Part shown: positions 25,906-40,300 of the stretch, one piece after another
Numbering within the stretch: position 1 is the stretch's first letter
How the letters are laid out: every line of letters starts with the position of its first letter
Assembly: GCF_019578655.1 (NCBI RefSeq)
Contig: NC_063258.1
Span: forward strand, 31,376,802-31,440,801
Reading direction: 5' to 3'
Length of the DNA: 64,000 nucleotides
DNA from: Ricinus communis
Taxonomy: Eukaryota; Streptophyta; Magnoliopsida; Malpighiales; Euphorbiaceae
Notes under the pieces: generated by a model
What the model was told of the DNA's origin: nothing
What the model saw: only the letters and a program-made list of their open reading frames with translations
Databases searched by the model: none
Translations under genes and position numbers: made by a program

Positions 25906-26534
25906 AATAATAACTCACGTGCGGGTAAATAACTAGCAAATTTTCGATCCAAATCTATTTTTCTCATTTGATTCGAGAAGGCTTTTTTTTATTCTTCTTT
26001 AGAAATAATGAATCATATATAAGATAAAATATTTTATTTGGATTTTGTCAAAGTATTAGTACTCTACTATTATAATATTTATTTTTAATTATAAATAATC
26101 AATTGATATTATTTAAATCAATTTATTAGTTTATATACTATCATATTAATTTATATTATCAATAAATTAATGTAATAACTTTTAGTTATTTATATAAACT
26201 AAAATTATATAGATAAATTCTATAGTTTTTAAGTACTATTAATTAATTATAAAAATAGATAAAAATTGTAATAAATTAAAGTAATATCTTTTATTGGTTG
26301 ATAACCAAATGTTTTTATTATTTAGTTATATTAATAAATTATTAAAATAAAAATAATATTAATAGTTATATAATTTTATAAGATATCATATATTTGCAAT
26401 ACATCAGAATGACTCTTAATATTATTAAAATATATTATATTTAATTTCAATCAATGCTATCATAGATAATAAGTAATTAAAACTAACAATTGCAAAACTA
26501 TTTCTTGAAGACACAAGTGTTTTTTATTGCAATA

Positions 26535-26539
<5 letters not shown>

Positions 26540-26601
<62 letters not shown>
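26540..26601. repeat. (TA)31 microsatellite
   Basis: Uninterrupted TA run of about 60 bp, read directly; a second shorter AT run lies at 26970-26994. Confidence 0.95.
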
Positions 26602-26604
<3 letters not shown>

Positions 26605-27888
26605 GTTATCACTTACTATTATTGATTTGAAAAGAAAAGAAATGAAGGAGAGGAAGAGGGAGATATTCTCAACATGAAAGGGAAAGAAAGAGCAAGAATG
26701 TGAACTTTTGACTATCAATCTTTTAGGATGGACAAATTAATAATTAAAGTGCATACCATAATAATAACTATAAAAAGTAGAAAAGATATGAAATGATATT
26801 AGACACAATATATAATCAACATTACAATATTATACATATATATTTATTTATTTGCTATGTTCAAGAAATTAATATAAACTAAAAATATATTTTCTTTTAA
26901 TTTGGTGTCATTCCATTAAAAAAAAAAAAGGATTTTCAATTTGAATTTTTATATTCAATTTATTTGAGATATATATATATATATATATATATATAGTTTG
27001 TGTCAGGCTAAATATACTAATTCATCATTTTAAAATAATATTTTTAAAAGTGTCAAATATATAATGCCTTTGATTAAATATTATTTAATTGACTTCGACT
27101 TAGGCTAATCACTCAATCATGTATTCATCTAAACCAAAATTCTAAGATTTATAACCCAATTTCTAAACTGTTACGAATAATGTTAAAGAATCACACTAAT
27201 TTCTCGAGTTCGATTATAAATTATGAGAGAAGGCATGATTCCATTAACTGCACGATGATTAAAAGAAGTATTAGTTTTGCTTTTATTTTCTTTTTTAATA
27301 AAAGCCGAACCAAAAAATAAGGTATTAGTTCCGGTAACAGAAAAATCAGTTGGTTAATCACTGACTTTAGAGTTTAGAAAAACTGTAATATCTTTAAAAA
27401 AAAAAAAAAAAACCCTGAAAATCAAAAGAATAAAATATAAAGATAAATAGATAAATTAAAAATAGTTTCATCGGAAAATCGAATTAACAACTTTTGTAAT
27501 ATAAAAGTCAAAATAAACACCTAAAAGTGTATATATGAGATAGAAATAGTCTCTTATAGCTTAACTAAGGTCTCAAGTTGGAAACTTAGGTATGCAATTG
27601 AGGGAGTGTTTTGTGACGGTAATGATCATATCCGACATATTCTAAATTAACTATAATTATATGTAACAAAAAAAAACTGAAAATAATAATTAAAAAAAGT
27701 AACACTATGATTTGATTAAAATTTTTGAGTTCGATACAATCAATTTTGTATTCGGTTCAGTTGTTTATTTTTGCTGTCACCCTTACTAAATAATAAATAC
27801 AAAAAATAAATCTAAATATTTGAATTAGATGAATTCTATGCATTCATAAATATAGATAATTGAATCGGATAAGATTTATTTAGAGAAT

Positions 27889-28450
27889 GTTTGATTCATA
27901 AATTTTGTGCAGCCGATAATTATTTCTTATTTAACAGTCGCATTAAATTATTTGGTAAAATTTAAAAATCAGCAACTAATAGCAAATTTAATCTCAATCA
28001 ACTACTAATTATATCGACTCTATTTTAATCTCAATTATATAATATTACCTTTATTATAACTTATTAACAAGTGATCTCATATTTTTATATTTAATAATTA
28101 AATAATTATGATATCTATAATTATAATATTTGAAATTAAGATTTTTATTAATAGAATTAAATTTTAAATAATAAATACAATTAAAATAAATAAAATTTAT
28201 AATTGAGCTAAATAATATTAATTATAATATTTTTAATTATTATAAATTATTTTTATTAATTTATCATATTAACAATAATATACTAAAATAAAATATAATT
28301 TAAAAATAAATTATATTTTAAATAATACTAACATACTAATATAAACGTTAATAATATTTTATTATTAGCTATTAGCTATCAATTATCAGTTTCTAACCGT
28401 ATTAATTAATTAAATTAAAAATATTTTTAATTATAATGCAAGCGGACTCT
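27889..28450 (+). mobile_element. MITE-like element, copy A
   Basis: Begins TTTGATTCATAAATTTTG and ends in a field of AGCTA/TATCA words. It aligns with copy B (58910-59563) along its length, with shared landmarks AAATCATTTGGTAAAA-like, TTTTTAATTATTATAA and TTTTTATTAATTT. It is non-coding. Confidence 0.55.
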
Positions 28451-28806
28451 TAAACTCATATTTAATGTTAAATGATTAATTCTATATGTTTATTATTTAA
28501 TACTAATATTACAGGCTGCGGCAAGACTAGGTGAATATTTCTCTTGAATTTTGGACTCGGGAACAGTACTAATAAAAAATGAAAAAGAAAAAAGAGAAGC
28601 CCTCACCGTAAGAGTACTACACAAGCTCGCACTAGAAATAAACTGAAAATCTCTTCTCACTGCTTTCTATCAGCACGCATATGCACACACTCAAAACACA
28701 ACAGTTACACCCTTTTAGAACAAAACAACCCAACTGCTCAGACACACAGCAGTGAAAGACAGAAAAAACCCCATTTTTATTCAAAGTTAGAACCTTTTGC
28801 TTTTTA

Positions 28807-28870
28807 ATGCTCTCTCTCTCTTATAATAATAAAGTTTGATTCTTTTTTCTCTCTTCTTCCTGAAAATCGT

Positions 28871-28905
<35 letters not shown>

Positions 28906-28988
28906 ATGTTGTTGCTGTGGGTGCTGCTGCTGCTCTAGTGAAAATAGTAGATATGAAGTTGCAAAAGAAGCTTAAATGGCCGTACTAA
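28807..28988 (+). promoter_or_regulatory. Three upstream ORFs in the TIFY8 leader
   Basis: uORF1 28807-28839 (10 codons), uORF2 28906-28938 (10 codons, mostly Leu) and uORF3 28953-28988 (11 codons). uORF3 overlaps the first main-frame ATG (28976) and stops two bases before the next in-frame ATG (28991). A pure CT run at 28872-28901 lies between uORF1 and uORF2. If uORF3 is translated it would favour initiation at 28991, giving a product five residues shorter. Confidence 0.55.
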
Positions 28989-31900
28989 TAATGGCTCATC
29001 ATCAGACCAAAACACCCAATAACAATAATGCCAACACTACTCTTAGTATTATCACTAACAATTCCCAACAACAGCAGCAGCATCAAGAAGTGATTAATAA
29101 TAATAACAATAAAGCAATGTTTCATGACTTCCTTGGAATGAAGCCTTCTGCTACAGCAGATTCTCCTGTTGTTTTGCCTTCTAAGAACCTCCCTCCTGAT
29201 GCTTCTCCTTCTGCTTCTCTCTCTGCTGGTGCTGCATCTTCTGGTGGTGGTGTTCGATGTCCTCTCTCTGCTACCTCTGATCTCGCCTCTGGTATCTGTT
29301 TAGTTTACTTTTCTTATTATTTCTTCTTTAGAACTAAAAGATTTTTTTTCTTTTGGTTACTGTTTTTTTTCTTCTTTTTACTAGATGTTTTTGTTCTTGT
29401 TCTTTAGTGATATGTTTCTTATTTTTTCTAATCTGAAGTGGGTTGTGAATTGCAATCCAGTAAAATGAAAGCTTTTTATCCTTACTCCAATAGTTTGCAG
29501 TTAATGTAGGAATGTGCTTTTCTATTTTCTTCTTTTCCCTTTTCCCTCTTTCTTAGTGGGTGATTAATTTAGTTTCTTTTTGTATTTGAATGTGTGAAAT
29601 GTCTTTGTGCTATGTTTGTTTATAGAGTAGTAGTGATTTTCACTTGGTGATGTAAAAAGATTGCTCTTTTCAAGTGGTAGTGGAGCTGGTGTCTTTGTTT
29701 ATAGGTTAGTTCTTAGTGAGGTTAGTTACGGAGTTGGTACATGTCGTAGGTTTTAGTTCTTTCTCTTTTCTTTTGTCTTATTAACGAATTCTTCCTAATA
29801 AGTAAGTTCAATTTGCTCCGGCTTGCAATTTCTTTTTCCATATTTAGTTTCTTGTGGTTGATGGGTTTTTGCCAATATGTTCTTTTCTGCTGTTTTTCTC
29901 AAGTTGCCTATAGAAGAATGAAGATGGTTAAATGTAATTATACATGTACAGTTTCTTTTTTCCTTTTGGAAGTTCCTTAATACAACTTGAACTTTATTAA
30001 TCAACCTTCTTTTTGCTAATGATCAGAGAAAGAAAAGCACCACTTTTCCTACTTAGCCACTTGTGCGTGCTTCTTCTACAGATATGAGATGTTTTATGTT
30101 TCTTTTCTTTTGATGGGGCTCTTTCCATCTATATTATCTCTATTAATGGACATTATTGATCTTGAATTGTACTTGTGATTATAATAGTTGAACATTTGTA
30201 TTGCTTAAAGATTACCTGTGTTTTTCTAGTTTGAGATTCTAGCCATTGAGATTGAAGTTTGATTTCTCATTAACTTTAATAGAAAGGCAGGCTGGAAATC
30301 ATCTTGAGGGGATTCCATTTTATGGTCCAATGAGTGATATTTCTGGTCCTGAGATAAGCAACCGATTAGCAGGAAGTAAGCGCAGTAATTCAGATTCTGC
30401 ATTTACAGCGTCTTCTAAGGATGGGATTCCACATATGGCCCATGACTCTCTTGAGAGCTTGCATTTGATGAAGGTAATCTTGAACAGGTTACCATGTGGT
30501 TATTCTTCCATTTTAATACATGCCAAAAAAGCCCTTTATATGGCTGTTGCTATTTATGTTTATGGTTCCTATTTGAATTCAGATGCTCAAGAATGGAACC
30601 GGGGGAGATCGTCATAGAAGGTCCAATGATGATGAGGCTTTCTATGGTATGCAGGCAATGAGGCCAACTTCTGCGTCCCTCATTCTGCAATCTTCTACTG
30701 GCGGAAGGCTTGATGCCAATGTCTCCAAATGGGAGAGACCAATTCCCGTGGGAACAGCCATACAGTATCCTCCTCGTGCTGGTCAGTTTGTCCCTTTTGT
30801 GCATCAAGTCTCAGCCAACAAATTTAGGGAAATGAATGCTGGTACATCAATCATCTCTCAATCAGCTGCCGATGAAGGATCAAGAACTGGAATTAAGGGC
30901 CCTGGAATTTTGAGTTCTTTAAATACTGGCAGTGGCATTTCTGAGAAAAATTCATCAGGTGCGCTGCCAAGTGGCAGCAAGCTCAAGTCTGGGACTCATG
31001 TTTCAGATCCAGAATCTTCAACTCCTTCAAGGTAAATTTCATGATATGATCCATTGTGTTACTATGTTCTTTTTCTTGTTAGTTTTGTTTTCTGACAGTA
31101 AATTTGGTGCTAACTATGATCTGTTATTATGGCAGTCGTCAAGGTTTAACCTCTGCCAGTCGTCAGATGACTATTTTTTATGGTGGTCAAGCTCATGTTT
31201 TTGATGATGTCCACCCAAACAAGGTTTGCCTCTCTCCCTGTCTCCCCCTCCCTTAATCCTAATATGAAAGGCAACTCTGTTTAATCATATAGTTCCTACT
31301 GTCATTGTACAAAAGCTTATGTTGTAAGCTCAAGGAATACCTGTCTTGGCTCTCATTGCTTATAGGACCCAAACATTTTATGTAAAAAATGCATGTTTGA
31401 TGTTACCTTAGATGCCTGCAATTAGTTTGTCATTGTTCTAACTGAATAGCTTCTGGACATAGTGTTGGTTACAATGTATTTGTTGTTATCCACTCATGTT
31501 GCAGCTGTATTCATTGCCTTAGTGCCATGCAGCCTGTAGCACTTAGACAAGATCATTAGTTTTAGTGAAAGCACACGATGATCACTTTTTATGTTGGTTG
31601 GCTATGTTATTGGAGGCTTGCTTCAGAATGTGGCCAAATAGAAGTGCTACATCATTCTAGGCTTGATGTTACTTGGATCTCATCACTGGGGTTGCAAAGG
31701 ACCAGCTAAACTAATATCATATAAATCCTCAAGCTGGTGGACTTCTCCCTTTCCATTCTGAGTTTGTTGCTAAATCTTGTTCTTCTGGATTCTGAATTGC
31801 ACTGAATTACTGTTTTTTGCACTTGTTTGCATGAGGCAGAACTGCTCTTGTGGAATTCTTTGCTGAAGCTGCCACTGGCATGTGAAAATGGCCCAGGGCT

Positions 31901-34396
31901 TTTGTATATGCTAAAGTTGTAATATTCGCAAATCACTAGACGTTTCCATATTCCGTCCAGCTTTCAGGACTTAATTGATGCAACTTATAGATAATTTATA
32001 AAATTCAATATTGCAATTAAACAAATCTTTTGTTCATTTTTAAGAGGTGGTTGGATATTTGCCAACCATGGAAATGCCTACAGTAATAAGTCTGCTTCAG
32101 TGCAAAGGCAAGATCCCAGTCTTGTTGATTCTGCAGTGAAACCAGTGACAATGTCAGTTTAATTTAGGATGTTCTTGCATGTCCTCTAGATGAAATATTA
32201 AGGTTAGAAATTGCAATCGAATTCAACAAATGTGGTTCATGACTTGCTTTAATTCAAAATGGATTCTTTATTCATTTTTTTTCTAAAAGAATCAGATAGC
32301 AGTTTTTCTTTTGAGTTTTATGTTATCTTGGGACAGTTTTTAACTTGATTTCTTTATTATATGTTTGTTGTCAAATTGAAATTCTCTGGCTTCTCTTCTT
32401 CAAGTTCTTAAATGTTTACATGCTCATAAACAAGGAGCATGGCTTTATTCCTACATTCTCCCATTAAGACAAAAATAGTTTGTTCTCCATCCACTGTTCG
32501 CAGTAAGCACATAATCTTTATTTCTTCAAGCCATCCATTTAATGTTGTTGGACTTCAGCTGTACTCAGATCATCATGTACAACCTTATAAGTGATCAATG
32601 GTACTCAGCTTCACCCTGGTAATCCCACTGCCAGTGTTGTAAATCTGAATGCCTGTAATAATGCCTTTTAGCTTTGCAGTTATTGTTTTTCTCCTTTCCC
32701 TTGGGGATCATCAAGGGAGACCCTTATGTTTGCTCTAGGAGGAATTCTACCTGCTTGACCAGTTGTCATGTCCTAGGTTCTTTTTCCAAGTCAGAAATTT
32801 CTTCTGTTGCTGTGTCTTTTTAGACCTTGTTCTGCAGTTTATTTTACTTTAGGTACTGATGATGGTGTCCTCTATAATGGTGATTATCCACATTGCAACT
32901 TGGCATTCTTTTGTTTAACACTCTGCACTCCGACTCTCATGAGTGTCTATGTTACAGCTTGTGGTCTCTCTTTTTAGCTTGTGGGAGATCCGTGTTGTGT
33001 TTTGACATTCTTTATTCTATTTATGCTTTGTCACTAATAATATGCAAGCAGGTAGAATTTAGCTTCATCATTGATAATATGCTTTCAAGCAATTTATTTG
33101 TACTCTTTGTCCTGCACTAGTAGCAATTCTCATAGATGGAGAAGCTAATTCTGCGGTTGTGAGAGTCTTTTAACATGTCTATCTTGTTCTCATTTATTTG
33201 CACATGATATTGCAAATTCTATGGAGATCCAATGCCTGTTAGGTATATCGAAAAGACACTTCATAATGCGTTTGTACCTGCTGGTCTTTTTATTTTGGTC
33301 ATGAAGGGTATCATATTGTTATTTATCTAGTCTTCCTTTAGGAGTCTGCCAAGATGCAAATCTCAAATTTTGGCTGTTTTTGTTTAAAATATCAGTTATT
33401 TCACCATGAGCATTTTCTGCATTCATCCTTCCTTGAAGTGTACAAGTATCTTATATCAGTTTTGAATTTCAAAAAATGGAGTACTTATCCTTTCTGCTAA
33501 ATGAATGTGGTCCCGTTAGGTCCTGCATTCATTACTTTCCAAACTCTGATACTTGACATGATTGTGGGTAACAATGTTTGCATTACCTTGATTTATTTTA
33601 AATTCAAAATGATGCATAAAGTCTTCATTGTTAATGAAAAAGCAGGCATACATATGCTTGTCCTTCACCTTTTATAAGTTATGTCAAGGTAACGGCCTAC
33701 AAAATCTGTTTCTTGTGGAATATTTTCTAAGGTAAAACCCCAAAAGAAAACCTTTTCTGTACACTTCCTTTTCTATGCTGTGCCATTTTTTTGTTACTTT
33801 TCCATGTGAGTGTTTAGAATCATTCTGTTATTACTTATTGTTGTATATCGAGGTCTATATTTTCCGGAATGTTATCCATGTGCTCTTCTTTTCTTCTTTC
33901 AGAATAACTTTCTTTATCAATAGAGATCTTAACTGATTTTTGTTGCTGGAATGCCATACCTTGAACCACCTTGTGCTATTTCAGGCAGACGTTATAATGG
34001 CTTTAGCAGGATCAAATGGAGGATCATGGTCAACGACCTACTCACCGAAACCTACAATGAGGCCCGGTGGTGAAATCCACATGACCAGCGGAGAAAATGA
34101 AGCAGGTGATGCGGCATGCCAACGAGAATTCCGTGCTAGACTATCAGGCATTACTAATACTACTCAAGGAGTCGGCTCTGGCGATCGAGTCTCTATGCCT
34201 ACAGGTAATGGTTCGTATTAGTTATTGCGAAGTAAGGAAATGACTTTATATTATAACTTTTTGTTTTTTAATTTTATTTTATATGATTGATTGCTAATGT
34301 GTAGGAGGTCATCATGGCAGCATCATGATAGCTGACAAGACAAGAAACCCAGGTCAGGCAGGAGAAGCAAGTACTGAAGATAAAAGGGAGGTTTAA
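28976..34396 (+). CDS. TIFY8: TIFY-domain protein, TIFY8 type
   Basis: Six exons: 28976-29291, 30283-30473, 30583-31031, 31136-31223, 33985-34204 and 34305-34396. All are GT..AG and together give 1,356 nt, 451 aa. The N-terminus has Asn/Gln runs, then FHDFLGMKP, an FLGMK motif also found in JAZ proteins. The TIFY core TIFYGG is at residues 331-336, followed by QAHVFDDVHPNK and then ADVIMALAGSNGGSWST in the next exon, a sequence characteristic of TIFY8. No Jas, CCT or GATA domain is visible, so it belongs to the plain TIFY class. Known role from the family: nuclear adaptor that binds NINJA/TOPLESS-type co-repressors. The TIFY domain is split by a 2,761-bp intron. Retaining that intron would stop translation after about ten codons. 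Confidence 0.93.
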
Positions 34397-37300
34397 GGCT
34401 CCAAGGGGGTAAAGGGGTTTTGGGGGTATTTTCCTGTTTAGAGAGGACTAAGCTGAGCTATCAGATGTAGACATGGCTAAGCTTCTAATATGATTTTAGA
34501 TTATGGTTATCAGTTTTCTCAAGTAGAGTTGTTTCTTTCATAATTAGTTTACTAGCCATTGGGCTTAGTAGCAGCCCGGCCGATGGCAGCTTCGATCCTC
34601 ATTAAAGATTTCCCAAGTTCCAAGAGAAGTATTTGCGCATATTATATGGCCTTAATCTATATAAAGCAGTCTCATATTATTTGCCTTCAAGGTAGAGTTT
34701 AAAAGACTTCCATATGATTTAGGGTTTTATACTTTATGGATAAAAGTATTTTTTTTTTTTTTTATCAATGTAGTAATATATATTTAAATTTTTTTTTCAT
34801 CTTTTATTATGAATATAAATAAATTTTTGATAAAATAAGTACTATTAAGTAATTTAGTATTTTATTAAATATTTTGTGACTATAATAAATTATTACAATA
34901 TATATCTTTTAATTTAATTAAATTTTAAAAATAATATTTTAAATAAAATCTTAACATATTTATGAACTTTTTGATGCATTTTAACATATTATATTACTTA
35001 TAAAATAATGATTTAATGAAGATTCAAGTTAAATGTTTATGAAAATATATAACAAATTATAATGTTTATCTAATAAATACTAAAAGAATAAAATATGTGG
35101 TACACTTTTAATATAAAGAATGTATATATTCTTAAAGTGTAAAAGCACCAAAACATGTGATAATCTTTTACTTTACTCTTAAATATGTTAAAGGTATAAA
35201 AGTCAATTTCAATCAAAGGTTTTAAAAAGTCAATAGTTGAGGTGTGATTAATAGAAGTTATTAAATAAATTTATCATATTGCTTGATCAAATGAACCTAA
35301 AAACAAAAAGAATTGAATTAGATCATGAGGAAACATTTGAATGCAATTGCTTTACACATTATCCCACATTGGAAATTCCTATGCAGTTTCCTTTGAAAAT
35401 GTAGGCTACAAAACCAAATGATGGAGAAGATGCTATTCAAGTTCGAACAATAATGGATTGCTCATGTATTTGATGGGAAGCAATATTGCACATTTTGAAA
35501 ATGGAGATTTTATAAGAAAATCAAGTCGCTTATCAGTAATATTAATATCATTTTTTTATTTTTTATTTTTTCTCTTAGAGCCATTTTTGCTCTTAGAGTT
35601 ATGGGTTTCTTTACAAAAGTACGGAAAATGGGATCCAAAATTCTATTTCTATGGTCATTTTTTTTATAATTTTTTTTAAAACATATTCATATGATTTTTT
35701 TAAATTGCATTGTAGTAATTTTTTTAATATTTTATTGATATCTTTTTAGTATATTTTAATGGTTGTTAAATGATTTTTTTTATATTTTAATTATATCTTT
35801 ATATATTTTTAATTGCCTTATGATATATTTTTTGAAATACGCATCTTTATATTATCAAACCACACTAGTTGCTATAAAAAAATGTATTATTATTCAACTC
35901 ATAACTACCAGACATAAAGATATAAAATAAAGATGATAAATCTATCTAATTTGGCTGATTTCAAAGTTATATAAGTTAAAATAGTACTTTTTTGATATTT
36001 TATAGATATAATTTTAGAATCTTTTTTATAAAATAAAAAATTATAAAATAAAAACTGAAATTACAATAATAAAAGTTAAAAATAATATGTTGGAATGTTT
36101 TTAGCAACTAGATATTTATGATGAAATTCTAAAAAAAAGTCATATGAATAAAAGTTAAAATAAAAAACATAATATTTTCTTTTCAAGTAATGCCCATGAA
36201 ATTTCTTCTAGAATTATTGGTCATAGGCCCATTATTGATCCGTTCTAAGAATGAAAAACCTTTTGGGTACTGGCTGTGAAATCATTTCCACTTGAATTTC
36301 ACCCATTTCACAAGGGCGTCACCTTGTCATTCATAATTATATTATTTCCTTTAATTATGAAACAACTTAATTTCTCTTAGTCTATTAAGAAGATATTTCT
36401 AAAAGAAAAAAAGGATAATAATAATAATGATAATAATAATAGTTCAGTTGACAGAAATCCAAGTGCCATTGTTGTCCTCTGATCTCTTGCCGACAGATTT
36501 TCATGTAAAGCAAATTTCTATAACTTATTTGACCTTCCTCCACTCTTTACTTTTATTGCTCTGGTTTTACCGACAATAAGCCTGAATCGGTACCAAATTT
36601 CAGTGCATATTATTACATGTTTGAATTGATTTTAGTGTAATAACATATGTCATCTTCTTTAATTGGACTTTCTTTTGTGATTATGATTATCAATCTCTGA
36701 CCTAATTATTCTTTTTCATAAATGTCTTTAATTTTAATCTCTTGTTTCTGAATATGTTAATGCACATGAATTTCTTCAAGTCCCTCCATTCCTCATGCTT
36801 CATGCGATTATGGGTGAAAATTGCTAAAGAATCTATGCTTTTCCTCACTTGTATCTGGTTTTATATGACATCAAGAATTAGTGGAGGAAATTAAGAAGGT
36901 AAGGCAAAGAAAAAAGATAGTTATGGAGCACAAGGAGGATAAACATATAATCATTCTTTAGAAAATCCAATAGTGCAGCTAAAATAATTGACACTGCACA
37001 AAGCTGATAGCTTTTCAACTCTGACGAGTAAAGGGTTACTTTTTGATTCAACTCTCTCTATAACGGGATAAGATAACGTAATATTTAACATCTCCACCTC
37101 CACTACCAAGTCTCCAATTCAAAGCGGCAGAACCCTCCCTCCTACCCACAATGCAAAGTATGTGTAATTTCAATTCCTTCTTTGATAGACTATGGCGAAC
37201 CCTATTATCCCAATCAACAAATGTCATTTGGCATCATTTAAGAGATTTTGTTCTGTTCTCTTTTACAAGAAATGAAAGGATTTACAACTTGCTAAAGAAC

Positions 37301-40300
37301 ATGCACCTTTTTCAGGTTTCATGTCTCTTGTAACAAAGTCAAGATTGTGAAAGGAATGACAAGGAAAAAAGAGAGGAAAAAAAAAAGGAGGGTTGATTTA
37401 ATTATGCAACATTTAGATTCATGCATTTATCTACCAAGTTGTCTATTGAAGCCGCTCACTTAAAGAAATTAGTGATTAATTATAAAGTATACAGATCTAA
37501 TCTTTATACGCTGTCTTATCTTAGATTACGAATTAGTGTTATTTTAAAAGTTAAAATATTTTAAAATCTAAAATAGATTTGATGGAATGTCATGTTTCCA
37601 CGTTCAGTAAAATGCTTTAGACAATTACAAAAATAAAAAGCTTAATGTAATCTCTAGTTGACAGGGTTGGCATTTTCCAAAGAGAATGACAAGGAGACGT
37701 TGCCTAATTTCCATTGCCGTGTAGGAACAAAAAAACTCCGCAAGGATTTTTGATTGTCGCCCCAATTACTTGAGATTTCAACCTTGCCTTGTTAAAAGTA
37801 TCACTTGCCTAGCAATGTAGTCATTCAAAAATTTTTAGGGTTTGAGTATTTTCGTCACTATTTATTAATATTAGCAGAAGATCATTTACCTGTAAAATGA
37901 ATATAAAAAAATAGTTAATCCTATTATATTTATGACCGAATTCAAATGAATGATCATAACAAATCTCTCATAAAAAGATTGATAGATCTTATTAGAGATC
38001 AAGATCAATTGCCAGCTTAAAAAGTGGTTTTTCCGGAATACATATATTTTCATTATTGTAAGTCTACGAGAGATTCATTAAAGAAAAATCTAATTTAAAG
38101 ATAAAGTAAATATTTAGACATGATAATATTTTCCGCTAATAAAAAAAAGTAACAACACAAAAAACATGTGGTTGATAAAATTGAAAAAAAGAATGAACTA
38201 ATAAGTAAAAAGATTCTTTTAACGCATTGGATTAATTCCTTTTATTGCTTGCTCGGAACGGGGTCGACTCATTATCGAGAGACTCACCCTCTGATCGGAA
38301 CAAAAACAATGATTTTGTTCCTTCGGGGTATATATATATATATATATAACATAAAGGTAAAAGAAAAAGATAAAAAATTCTTGTAATAACTTTTTTTCTT
38401 TTCTTTTTTCATAATACCCTACTGGAATATCGGAGTCGCTTTGCCGGTCTCCCTGCAATCATTATGAACTCACTATTTGTTACTTTTACAAGAGTAAGTT
38501 AGGAGACGTTCAAAACTAATGTTGAGATTAATTGGATAAATTAATAAATTTCCTTTGAAGTTCACGTTGAGTACACTTATACCCTTTTTACTTTTATCTT
38601 TTGGTGTTAGAAGGCACTTCATAGTGATCACGCCAACTCCTCTTTCTCCATCATGTTTGAAGGCTGACGACAGCGTTTTGGAGTCGGCAAATAGAATGTC
38701 TCATGTATAATTAAATAACATGAAATTTCAAGTCTTGAGGTCTTGCTAATGTCACCCTTCTGTAAGGTTTCAATAACCCATATATTAATTTCGATCACTT
38801 TTGTTTTCACTTCATAAAAAATACATTTCCTGTTTTGTTTGATTGCCAAATCCACTGAGGGACCAATATATGGGATTTACAGAGAAAACTTGTTATCTTA
38901 TATATATATATATATAAAATATAATATTATTAAATGACCCATTATTTTATGAATAATGAGGTGATGGGTTCAATTATTTCAAAAGCACTATCGATGTTAT
39001 CCATATTACATAAAAAGAAAATTATTTAAATAATTAATCTCAGTCAATATGCACGCGAAAGGAACTTAAAATAATAATATACCTTTCTGATAATATTTAT
39101 TTATGGAGATCATATAAAACAAATTTGTATGCCTTTGCGAACTTTTGGACATAATTACAAATTTAATAAATATATATATTATTATTATTCATTAATTTTA
39201 TGATCATATAAAGTAGAATACAATAAGTAAGGTATGATTGCTATTATATTTATAGTCTAATGGTGATGGGTTTTATTGTTTTTATAGTCTAATAATTGTG
39301 ATGATTTGGTCAGACAATTTCACATTTCATTATCTTTTTTCTTTTTTATTTTTAATGTCAATAAAATTGTCGCAATATCATTTCTGTTCACTATCTCAAT
39401 TTATTATATTTAGAGAATAATTATTATTATTTTTTTAATTTGATATCTTTCAGGTCACCGTAACCAGAATCCAATATTGACAATATAAATTTAATATGTC
39501 AATTTTCTTCTTCTCACTCTCTCCTTCCAAGAAAGTCAATTCCGTTAGATATAGCCTCTTTTCCATCCTCTCAAACCTTAATAAACAGAAATTTGCTTAA
39601 TCTTTCTTCCTCAAGTGCATAATTAGGACCTATTCTTGCTGGAAATAAATATATTTATAAGCAAAACATCATGAGATTTTCTATTATGCAAATTACTGAT
39701 ATTATTATACATATATTATATTATTTTCTACGTCTACCAGTTTCCCTATATTCTCTTTTTTTATTTTGGAAAATTTAAATTTTATTATTATCCACCTTTT
39801 ATTTATATTCTATTGGAATTGTTGAAGACTTGAAGTTATTAGATACCGATTTCTATAAAAGTAGGAAAATAGATAGCGAGGAAGAAATGAAATTACATAG
39901 AGTTAAAGGGAAATAAAAAGATATCTATTAAGGAAAATTTATTTATTATGTTGGTTACTAACTTTATAATAATTGCTAAATTTTGATTCGTTCAACGAAA
40001 ATAATTGAATCTTAATTTGATAATCTGAGTTAGCCTTAATCGAGATATAAACTTTATAATAACCCTATATGATATTACATGTCCGGTATTTAATTAAAGA
40101 TTAGGAGAAATTTTTAAAAATTCCGCCAGACAAGTTATTCTTACATATGTCTAATAGAAATATATTATCAATTAATAATATCACATTACTTGGAATAATT
40201 GATTTCATAATATAGATACAATATATAATAAAAAATTAAAATTAGTTATCCTTAAATAATTATAAAATTATTAATTAATATAACATATTTTATCAAAAAT

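Larger units (their letters stand above)
24498..28600. other. AT-rich repeat-laden spacer, no supported gene
   Basis: No credible coding sequence. Apart from the two dispersed elements and the TA runs listed separately, it holds low-complexity A/T DNA. Confidence 0.65.
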
